From the NCBI GenBank assembly GCA_963662155.1, contig OY759263.1:37505391-37569390 (forward strand): a DNA stretch of 64,000 nucleotides, written 5' to 3'. This document shows positions 39,901-52,035 of the stretch, one piece after another. Position 1 is the first letter of the stretch; the number at the start of each line of letters is the position of its first letter. The DNA comes from Lamellibrachia columna. Lineage: Eukaryota > Annelida > Polychaeta > Sabellida > Siboglinidae. The notes below the pieces were generated by a model. The model saw only the letters and a program-made list of their open reading frames with translations, searched no databases and was not told the DNA's origin. The translations under genes were made by a program, and so were the position numbers.

Positions 39901-42900
39901 TCGTCATGAACATGTAATGCAAAGAATACAGACATTCCACCACCAATACACAAATTTAATTACAAACAGGTGGGGCCATTTCGCCACAAGGTCACCCACA
40001 AACCTGTGACCACCCCACCATTGACTGAGCTATTAATTTGGTAGTGCTGCATAGCCTTACATGTGTTGGTTGCCATATGCTTTATATTAGTTGCCAATGT
40101 AACTGCTTGGATGGCCTTGTCAGAATTACCTGACAATGTGACTGCTTGGATGGCCTTGTCAGCATTACCTGACAATGTGACTGCTTGGATGGCCTTATCA
40201 GCATTACATGACATTGTGACTGCTTGGATAGCCTTGTCAGCATTGACTGACAGTATGACTGTTTGGGTGGCCTTGCCAGCCTTGGCTGCCAGTGTGATTG
40301 CTTGGATTACCTTGTCTGTTTAAACTATGGCCTTTGTTTACACTTGCTATCCACTTCCAAACCATGTCCTGTGTTTATACTTCCTATCTGTAATTTGTTT
40401 CCCATGTTTACACTTGATGTTCTGTGTTTACCCTTGCTCTCTATTATCAGAGTGTTTCTGTGTTTACACTTGCTGTCCATTATCAAAGTGTTTCTGTGTT
40501 TACACTTGCTGTCCATTATCAAAGTGTTTCTGTGTTTACACTTGCTGTCCATTATTAAACCATGTCCTGTATTTACCCTTGCTGTCCGTTATCAAAGTGT
40601 TTCTGTGTTTACACTTACTGTCCATTATCAAACTGTTTCTGTGTTTACACTTGTTGTCCATTATTAAACTGTTTCTGTGTTTACCCTTGCTGTCCGTTAT
40701 CAAAGTGTTTCTGTGTTTACACTTACTGTCCGTTATCAAACTGTTTCTGTGTTTACACTTGCTGTCCATTATTAAACCATGTCCTGTATTTACCCTTGCT
40801 GTCTGTTATCAAACTGTTTCTGTGTTTACACTTACTGTCCATTATTAAACCATGTCCTGTATTTACCCTTGCTGTCTGTTATCAAACTGTTTCTGTGTTT
40901 ACACTTACTGTCCATTATCAAACTGTTTCTGCATTTACACTTGCTGTCCATTATTAAACCATGTCCTGTATTTACCCTTGCTGTCTGTTATCAAACTGTT
41001 TCTGTGTTTACACTTACTGTCCATTATCAAACTGTTTCTGCGTTTACACTTGCTGTCCATTATTAAACCATGTCCTGTATTTACCCTTGCTGTCTGTTAT
41101 CAAACTGTTTCTGTGTTTACACTTGCTGTCCATTATTAAACTGTTTCTGTGTTTACACTTACTGTCCGTTATCAAACTGTTTCTGCATTTACACTTGCTG
41201 TCCATTATTAAACCATGTCCTGTATTTACCCTTGCTGTCTGTTATCAAACTGTTTCTGTGTTTACACTTGCTGTCCATTATTAAACTGTTTCTGTGTTTA
41301 CACTTACTGTCCGTTATCAAACTGTTTCTGCGTTTACACTTACTGTCCATTATTAAACTGTTTCTGTGTTTACACTTACTGTCCGTTATCAAACTGTTTC
41401 TGTGTTTACACTTGCTGCCCATTATTAAACCATGTCCTGTATTTACCCTTGCTGTCTGTTATCAAACTGTTTCTGTGTTTACACTTTCTGTCCATTATTA
41501 AACTGTTTCTGTGTTTACACTTGCTGTCCATTATTAAACTGTTTCTGTGTTTACACTTGCTGTCCATTATTAAACTGTTTCTGTGTTTACACTTGCTGTC
41601 CATTATTAAACTGTTTCTGTGTTTACCCTTGCTGTCCATTATTAAACTGTTTCTGTGTTTACCCTTGCTGTCCATTATTAAACTTTTCTGTGTTTACACT
41701 TGCTGTCCATTATTAAACTGTTTCTGTGTTTACACTTACTGTCCGTTATCAAACTGTTTCTGTGTTTACCCTTGCTGTCCATTATTAAACTGTTTCTGTG
41801 TTTACCCTTGCTGTCCATTATTAAACTTTTCTGTGTTTACACTTGCTGTTCATTATTAAACTGTTTCTGTGTTTACACTTACTGTCCGTTATCAAACTGT
41901 TTCTGCGTTTACACTTGCTGCCCATTATTAAACCATGTCCTGTATTTACCCTTGCTGTCTGTTATCAAACTGTTTCTGTGTTTACACTTACTGTCCGTTA
42001 TCAAACTGTTTCTGCGTTTACACTTGCTGCCCATTATTAAACCATGTCCTGTATTTACCCTTGCTGTCCATTATCAAAGTGTTTCTGTGTTTACACTTAC
42101 TGTCCATTATCAAACTGTTTCTGTGTTTACACTTGTTGTCCATTATTAAACTGTTTCTGTGTTTACACTTGCTGTCCGTTATCAAAGTGTTTCTGTGTTT
42201 ACACTTGCTGTCCATTATTAAACCATGTCCTGTATTTACCCTTGCTGTCTTATCAAACTGTTTCTGTGTTTACACTTACTGTCCATTATCAAACTGTTTC
42301 TGTGTTTACACTTGCTGTCCATTATTAAACCATGTCCTGTATTTACCCTTGTTGTCTGTTATCAAACTGTTTCTGTGTTTACCCTTGCTGTCCATTATTA
42401 AACTGTTTCTGTGTTTACACTTGCTGTCCATTATTAAACTGTTTCTGTGTTTACACTTGCTGTCCATTATTAAACTGTTTCTGTGTTTACACTTACTGTC
42501 CATTATCAAACTGTTTCTGTGTTTACACTTACTGTCCATTATTAAACCATGTCCTGTGTTTACACTTGCTGTTCATTATCAAACTGTTTCTGTTATCAAG
42601 CTACACTTGCTGTCCTTATCGAACTGTTTCTTGTGTTTGCCCTTGCTGTATGTTATCAATTTGTTTGCTGTGTATATACTTGCTGTCCATTATCAAACTG
42701 GCATTGGACTTGCAGTCGAGGGGACTGGGGTTCAAAACCACCTGCTGCCATTTCGAAACTTAGGCAATTTTTTTCACCCCACTTTGCTGTCCGTTATCAA
42801 AATATTTCCTGTGTTTACACTTGTTGTCCATTATTAAACCACATCTTGTGTTTAAACTTGCCATCCATTATCATTATTTATTGTTTCTGCAGCTTCTACC

Positions 42901-45900
42901 TCTGGATTATTATTTGCATCACTGACCTTACCTTCTTTGGGATATATGTGCAAGATTCCCTCTGCACATCCAGTTTTAATCATATCTTCAGTAGCTGTTC
43001 TTTGTAATATTGTTGAAGAACATCAACGACTTGGTTACAGTGACAGAGCATGAGATTGAACTTGGTGTGCTGATGGCAGAAGACACAAGTAAGAACTGCC
43101 TCTGGTTCAAACGAGTTTTTGATGACATCGATGACGTGAAGCCCAACAAGGAGTTAGCACGATATTATGGTATTGTTGCTCTTCAGCGAATTTTGATAAT
43201 GGTGTTTTTTTGACAAGTTTAATATCATTGAAGGGTTCTCACATACTATTAGTGAATTACTTTTGATTTACATTTGAAGTGCTCTATGTCCAAATTGTGG
43301 CTTGGCCTATTGAACAATTAATCAACTATGGTCTTGATCACAACCTTGGTTGCTGTACTGTTGTGATTTGTTCACTTAGATGTAGCTCTCAACCAACATA
43401 AATATCAAAAGTAACTGGAAAAAACATACTTTTAGAAATGTATCAAGACACATTTTCTATTTTGTAATTTTGAACAGTGTATGAAACATGATGATAAATG
43501 TGATTATATGAGTTGTGAGACAGTTATTGTGACAGCTGCTGTTGACATTGTGTAGAATGTCTGAATGATGAGAAGACAGTGCAGACAGCCCACAGTCTCC
43601 TGAACGACCTACGGGAGGAGAGACTCCCCCAGAACCTCTCTCAGCACAACATTCTACAATACAACATTCACTGGCAAGACAAAGGTAAGTTCCGCTTATT
43701 AGTGTATGGGCCAAGACCAGATATTTCACATATTGGTACTATCTGGGGGAGGGCAAGATCTAGTTATTATTTTTTAAATAGTCAATTTCTAAGAGACATA
43801 TTTTTATGATAATCATTGTTGAGTGGCAGCTTAGTGGTGGTTTTCAACTCTTTGATTAACCCATCTGAAAAACATTTTGGCAGCGCGGCCTGATTGTACG
43901 ATTCATAAAGTACTTAGACCAAGGCATCATAAGGTCCCAAAATAACATTTTATCACATAATACAATCTTACAATGCATATGGAATAATACAGACCCTGCT
44001 AAACAATCAAGTTTCTCCATAGCATAGCTCAGAACAACAACTTACATATAGTTCAGAATGATAGGCTTATTGTTCATCAGTTCAATCATCATCTCCATCA
44101 TCAGAGTCACCTGGTTCAACTGCGAAATGTTCTTCTTTCTTCTGAATTCTGCATGTCTGTAGCTTGCACATGTTGGTGCATGCCAGGCCAAACAAAGCAC
44201 GTGCAGCTTGGCAGTTTACAGGAACTCAGGCACTTTAACAAGATTTTTTAACATGATTTAACAAGATTGCCAGCCCAAACAACAAGTTCCAGATGGCAAG
44301 TGGACAAGGAAGCCATTGGCTTATCGAGAGTCCAACAATTTTCTCATCTATGTGTAGCCCGCCCTTACCAAATATCTGTCAATTCTATTTTTAAACATAT
44401 TCACACTGCTAGCATTAACACAATCATTTGGCAGTTTGTTCCATTCATTTATCACCCTCTGTGAGAAAGAGTACTTTCTCATGTCCAACCTACACTGCTC
44501 CTTAACTAATGCTGTTTTATGTCCTCTAGTTCTACTGCCTTGTTTAAGTTTGAAGAACATATTCCTGTCAACATCCTCATAACCATTCACTATTTTAAAC
44601 ACTTCTATTTGGTCTCCTCTTAGTCTGGTCTCTAGTGTTGTCAAACCACATTTTAATAAGCGACTTTCGTAACTAAGGTCTCTAAATTCTGGAATCATTT
44701 TAGTTGCTCTTCGTTGTATTCTTTCTAGCTTGTCTATGTCCTTTTTACGATATGGCCTCCATGCTTGAATACAAATGCCAAATGTGGTCTAACTATTGCT
44801 TTGTACAGGGGTACAATTAGCTGTTTCTCCTTATACATGATAGTTCTCCTAATTATCCCTAGAATTTGATTTCCTTTCGAAGCAGCAATCCCACATTGCT
44901 CTGAAACTTTCATGTCAGCACTAAATGTTACTCCTAAGTCCTTTTCTTGTGTGGTTCTACCTAGTACAGCATCCACCATTTTATGTTCTTCGTCCATGTT
45001 TTCATGTCCTATGTGTATACATTTACACTTCCAAAAATTTAATAACATTTGCCATTTTTCTGACCATTTAACTAATTTATTTAGATCATCCTGTAAACTT
45101 TGTTTATCTGTATCATTAGTAACCTTTCTGAATACTTTTGTGTCATCTGCAAATTTTAGTACTTTGCTAGATATGTCATCTTCCAAATTATTTATATATA
45201 TTAAAAACAGTATAGGGCCTAATACTGATCCCTGTGGTACCCCACTCAAAACAGATTTCCAGTTTGAAATCTCACCATCTACTATTACTCTCTGTTTTCT
45301 GTGTGTAAGCCACTTTTCTATCCAGTTTATTACATCATTACCTATGCCATGGGCTTTTAGTTTAAGTAACAATCTTTGATGTGGCACTTTATCAAAAGCT
45401 TTCTGAAAATCTAAGTAGACAACATCCACTGGTGACCCGTCATCTACCTACTTTGTAATTTCTTCCAAAAAACGTAAGAGATTAGTTAGACATGACCTTG
45501 CTTTTAGGAACCCATGTTGAGATGTATTTATTAATTTATGTTTTACAAGGAATTCCACCATGTGGTCTCTAATTAATGTTTCAAGTAATTTACATACAAC
45601 TGATGTTAAACTCACTGGTCTGTAATTTTCTGGCTTGTTCCTCGATTCCTTCTTAAATAGCGGCGTAATGTTTGCCTCTTTTCATTCTGAAGGAACTATT
45701 CCTTCTTCTAGTGACAAGTTAAACAATTTTTCAAGTAGTATACAAGTACTTGCATGACAGCAGTTCCAAAACTGCATCTGGGGCTGGAGGAGTGCGCTTC
45801 CACTCAATGACCAGATGGCTGTCATCATTTGTCAGATCTGCCTCAAATGACTGAGTCTGAAGGCAGCACTGCCAGATTGATGCTTGGTAGTTGGCAAGAA

Positions 45901-48900
45901 GAACATGCATGTAGAGGCAATCTCTGCATGGTGGAAGCTAGCTGGACTCGACCTCTCCTCGTTTGGCACAGAAGAGTTGGTAGCCCAGTTCATTCACTTC
46001 ATCACTGCTGGCAGTTGTCACATACAGGTTTCAGGTAAACAGCTGTATTTTGTCAAACAGTTGTTTAGAGACTTCCTAGGACTGACTAAGTTGGCTGAAA
46101 GTCTCTTGGTATGTGCAGTCCTTTTTCATCAGTTTCAGGGCACCCAGCTTCCCACGGCCTGTGAGGGCGCTCACAGTGTCACAGCCTGTGAAGGCATATA
46201 ATCCAATTAGAGTGTCGCTGATGCTGTCTCCAGGTGAACTTGCCATTTTCCCAAAGTCGATTAAACATGTGCATTTTTTGTTCCACCCTTGTGTTAGATG
46301 GAGCAGGAGATGTTTCTATTGAAACCAAGGCAGAGAACCATGACATCTGTGTCTTTGACCCGGCCTTTGCAGTGTGCAGTGCATGTAGGAGCACACGAGT
46401 ATATGGTTCTTCTGTGGACCTCAGTTTTGTGACTTCCACCCAGTCATCTTTTGCCATCTTTTAGCCGACCTCCTCACAGGTTACATACAGTGACTTGTCG
46501 TGTAGCTTCTCCCCATACTTCGGCAGTTTCCATTGTTCGAGTATGAATTTGATCAGGCTGGACTTGTTGTAGGAGCTGCACAGGAACTTCCTCCACTCCT
46601 GGATATTGTGGCCTCCAGCAATGTTCCTGTACTGAATAGTTGTGCTTGATCTCCACTTGCACCTCTCAGCATTTTTATTGACGTCTCCTGGTAAACGTTG
46701 AATACCATGTCAGTCCTGTGACTCTGTGAACCATCATGTAGGACTAGAGACATGACAGATTCTGCCACCTGTGGAAACGTCTTGTTGTTGCCGTTCATCT
46801 TCTGCACCAAGCTCATTCCATCAATGATGCAGGTTGATGGGTCAGGGATATCTTCTGCTGGAGAAATATTTCTGTCCAGCTCTCTAGTGAGTGCAGCCTT
46901 GTTCATCTTCTGCGAAGACCCATCAGCATTTGCAAGTGCCCAGGGTAGAGGACCTAGTGGGTGAGCCAGGACATCCCAAATGTGCAGCTGTCTACTCTGA
47001 GCAACAAGGACCACCTCGTTGGCTGTTCCTCTTCCACTGGCTTTCTTTGCATTTACATTGGAGAATGTCTTCAAGTTTTGCTTTGTCATCTTGTCGTGGA
47101 ATTTCATTGTTGGTAGAGCTTCTTCTAAGCATTTCTTCTTGAACATCTGGTATGCTTCTTCTCCTACTTGATGAGCTCCCAGAAGATCCTTGGCAACATC
47201 TGCTGGGGCCACAGTATCAGTGGATAGGCTGACAAGTTCAGTCTTTTCAGGACACATTAGATTCAGCCAGCTGTTCTCCATCAGGTCAACCAGGGACTTG
47301 ATATCTGCCTTGTCTTTCTGGATGCTGGACCTTTGGAGATCTGGATGAGCCAGCTTGGAGCTGCCTAGACCAATAACGTCTCTCAGCTCTCTAAAGTATG
47401 TGGTCCTGTACTGGCTGTTAGGTAGTACTTGCTCACAGCTCTTGGCTTCAAATTGAACCCCTTTGGTGTCTTTGTTAACTGTTTCCTCAATCGTCTGGTT
47501 ATTAGGAAATCAGCCAAAAGGGTTTCTGGAGCCAAGGTGAACTGAAAAGCCACCTTGCATAAATTCAGTATGGACATCTGGGTGTTCAACAGGCAGTTGG
47601 GTCATCTGAGCATAGTAGTACAGGAAATAGCGTTCGTAGTCATATGCGAAGCACCAGGGGATCATTGCATGAATAGATGCCAGGTGTAGCATCTCTTGAT
47701 GCTTGAAGCAGGCCTAACAAAATCTTGACCATGTCCAGATAGGACAGCCAGAAGGTTGAGAGGCTCCCATTTCCAACTCGCAGGAATTCAAGTAGAGTTC
47801 AAACAGGTACATGATGCGGACACTTGACATGTTTTAGAGGACCTGCTTCAACGACGTTTGCAACACACCTTTGCAGAGGTTACTGATGGTCTTCAGTGTT
47901 TCATCCATGTGGACCACGTCGTCAGTGTGACTGGCTTGCAACCGTGAGAGGAAACCTTTCCATGCCAGCCTGATGAGAGCCTCATATACCAGCTTGTGGA
48001 GTCTGACTGCCCGGTTGTACTTGCAACCATTCATCACTCCAGAAATAGAGCCATCTGCAATCACATCTAACTCAATGCACAGATCCTGCAATCCAGCATC
48101 CTGGAATCACTTCCCAACAATTGCCAGCAGTGTGCTGTGGAATACTCCAAGCCTGATGATGATGGTCGTCTTAAACTTATCAGGATGTTTTCATGTGACT
48201 TCAGCAGCATTTGCATATAGTGCCTGGTCAAAGACACCGATGATCTTGGTCTAAAGATCTAAAGACCCCAAAAAATGTTTGGGTTTTCAAATTTAAAAAG
48301 TTGTAACCGTACCTCTTTCGATACATCTGTTACGCACCCAAAACACCTTTCAAATTTGAAATCCGATGGTAAACAAGAAAGGAATAAGCTTTTCCGTAGA
48401 CCCCCAAAAAGGGGAGGGGTTTGCCAGCCCCCCAAAATTGGTCTGACAAAAAAGTTCAGATATAAAATCCTGTTTATTTTTTATGACCGACATGATGCCG
48501 CAAACCGCATCTCTCTAAAGTTAATGAATGAAAACATGTTTACCTAGCACGTAATGGCATTTTATGTAAAAACGTGTTATGCGCAACCAAAAGGATAAAG
48601 CTACTCATTGGAAAGGTTATCACATAGTTTTTACTTATAGTGAAACTTATGGCAAGCCATCCCCATCTCCTCTTAAGGATCTCTGTCTCTATTTGGACTT
48701 GGTGTGTTCTATCCCAGATGTCTTTGTTGCTCACCCTGTCCATCCAGTGTATTCGCAGAATTCTTCACAGGCAATGGTTGACAAATGTCTGGATCCTTAT
48801 CAGTGTGGTCTTGTTTATTCGCAACGTTTCGGCTCCGTACAGCAACATGGACTTTACATTTGTGTTAAACAAGCGTATTTTTGTGGTTTCTCCAATTACC

Positions 48901-51900
48901 TTTGACTTCCACACATTTCTCAACAGGTGGAAAGTCCAGGTCATCAAGTTGAGTCAGCATCATTCACTGGATTCCATTTTGTTTCTCCTTGGTTGCTGTT
49001 TTCATGACCCAGTCTATGACTAGAATGAAGAGGAATGGTGACAGTAAGCATCCCTGTCTCACCCCCATCCTAACCTCAAAGTTCTTTGTAAGTTGACCTG
49101 CATGACATTCCCTCATAGGAGTTTTTGATCATGTTGACTAGTTTCTTGGGTACCCCATAGTGTCTTAGCACTTTCCAGAGTGTCTCCCTGTCCACACTGT
49201 CAAAGGCTTTCTCATAATCAACAAAGTTGATGTATAGGGATGAGTTCCATTCGATGGATTGTTCCACTATGATTCGAAGTGTTACAATCTGGTCAGTACA
49301 CGATCTGTCCTGCCTGAAGCCTGCTTGCTGTTCACGCAAAGTTTGGTCCACTTTGCCTTTCATTCTCTCTAGGATTATTCTGTTTAGAATCTTCCCAGGT
49401 ACAACAATTTGATTCCTCTGTAGTTATCACAGCGGCTCAGGTCTCCTTTCTTGGGAATCTTGATAAGGTAACCTTCTTTCCATTCTGCTGGAATATATAT
49501 ATATATACACACACACATATATATCAGTATTTATTCCATTTTTTTATTAAATAATTTTTACTAGCATGTATAGCTAAGCTCATTGGCTGGCCAGTCTTGT
49601 TTACCCGTTGGTACAAGCCTGGGCACCATATCTATATCAGGATGCACCCTGGTTAGGAATGTGGTGGAGCGATGTCGAATTCCCGAGTCCTTTCCCCGTA
49701 TCCTTATATGGTCCTAAATGCACCACCAAAACAGGGCGCAACATCTCACAGCATCCCGTTGGGATCAGTGTAGCATCTCAGATGGGTGCTGTTGCTGCAA
49801 AGTCGAGTCGCAGCTCCATCATCAATCCCACAGTTTTTTATTCCCACTGTCCTTCCCTGATTTCTCCAGCACTGGTGCCCAGGTTTGTTGGTGGTTTCTG
49901 GGCCCCACATTTATTTCACTTAACTAGCTAATCATTGGCCATGAACAAATGTTTTGGCCATGAACAGATGTTTTACTCCGCTACACTATGTAAGGGGAAT
50001 TGCCTTGGCTCAATGGATCAATGTCAGAATCTAACAGTAAAACTATGTATCCATCATATTGACAGGGGTGAATACTGCGTCAAATGAGCACAAGTCCTAC
50101 ATTGATAGTCTGTGCAGAGACTTTGAGACAAGAGTAAAGGACCTGATAGAAGTGAACATTGCCCAACAGCAGAGACTTGAAGTGAAAGACCCTGCCTACA
50201 ACGAGGCACTGCAGCATGCAGTGTTTGGACGCAGCAAGTGTCAGGTGTTCCATGGCAGAAACGATATCCTTGCTGTAGGTGTCACAAAACATTGAGAAAA
50301 GTAGTCATACATATTAAGATAGGACACATTTTCATCCTAACTCACATTGGATAAGTTTCAAATTAATGCACCACATATCTTCATCAACAAATAATTTATT
50401 AAAATAAACCATTTTCCTTGCAGATAATATAGAAATGATATATTTTATCTAGATAATATCAAATAAATTGTTACAGGCAAGCAGCAGCAACAACAACACA
50501 ATAAAATACTTTATCACAAATACTTCTCACAGAAATACCTGGTAGGCACCAAAAAAAGTAATGTAATACCACCAGTTTCATTACATAAAATTGTTTAGAA
50601 GATTAATAATGTGGTGTCCTTGAATGTTTTCATAATAAAATAAAAAATGTAATAAAAGCATTATTGCAAATTGGCAATGGCTAATCTTACAATACTATTG
50701 ACTTCAGCAAAAAACAAAAAGACATTCATGATGTGGGATTGTTTCTTTATAGGTTTTAAATATTTAAAACACATTTGTCACATTTATAAAATACTCTTGT
50801 CTGATTCCCAAAGACTATTTGTTTATTTCTATTCACTTGTCGTTGTTGTGTGTCAGACATTTGAACGCTATGTGAAAGGCAGTTGTTCCATGCCGCTCAT
50901 TGTCTATGGGGACTCTGGCTGTGGAAAGACGTCTCTTGTTGCCATGGCAGCAAGAGCATCATGGGACTGGATGGAGGGATCTGGGGCTCTAGTCTACAGG
51001 TAATCACTGTATGTTTGGTTGATAATAATACAAATACAACATGTGTTAACAACCATGACACCGCCTATGCTGTGTAGCAAACATAATAATATGTTGCTTT
51101 CATTGGAAGACATCACTTTAGCCGTACTCTCCCTCTGTAGCCCTCTAGCATATTCATCAAATTTCAAGATTTCTTAATTCCTATCAAGATATCATTGATT
51201 CCCAGGTTCATTGGAACATCACAGAACAGTTTTGCTGTGCGGCCATTGTTGAACAGTGTCAACCTGCAACTGAGACACATCTATGCCCCACACACAGACA
51301 GAGCAGTGGGGGACAATGTAAGTCAACAAGAGACAGACTAGTAGTAGACAATGTAAGTCAACAAGAGACAGACTAGTAGGGGACCATGTAAGTCAGTCAG
51401 AGACACATCAGTAGGGGACAGTGTAAGTCAGTCAGAGACACATCAGTGGGGGACAGTGTAAGTCAGTCAGAGACACATCAGTGGGGGACAGTGTAAGTCA
51501 GTCAGAAACACATCAGTGGGGGACAGTGTAAGTCAGTCAGAGACACATTAGTGGGGGACAGTTTAAGTAAGTCAGAGACACATCAGTGGGGACAGTGTAA
51601 GTCAGTCAGAGACACATCAGTGGGGGACAGTGTAAGTCAGTCAGAGAAACAGACCAGTAGGGAACAATGTAAGTCAACAAGAGACAGACCAGTAGGGGAT
51701 CATTTAAGTCAACAAGAGACAGATAAGTAGGGGACCATTTAAGTCAACAAGAGACAGACAAGTAGCCTGAAGTAGGACACAATGTAAGTTAACCAGAAAC
51801 AGACCAGAAGGGGCAATGTAAGTCAAACAAACAGACCATTAATGGACAATGTAAGTCAAACAAACAGACCAGTAATGGACAATGTAAGTCAAACAAACAG

Positions 51901-51981
51901 ACCAGTAATGGACAATGTAAGTCAAACAAACAGACCAGTAGGGGACAATGTAAGTAAACCAGAGAGAGGGAGGGAGTGGGC

Positions 51982-52035
<54 letters not shown>

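Noticed and set aside
41935..42837. 300-codon plus-strand ORF and similar ORFs
   Set aside because: Produced by the 36-bp satellite period being a multiple of three. Repeated Cys/Tyr/Phe peptide without any known domain.
40425..42850. CRISPR-like regular spacing
   Set aside because: Units are contiguous tandem repeats with no unique spacers, in a spliced eukaryotic gene.
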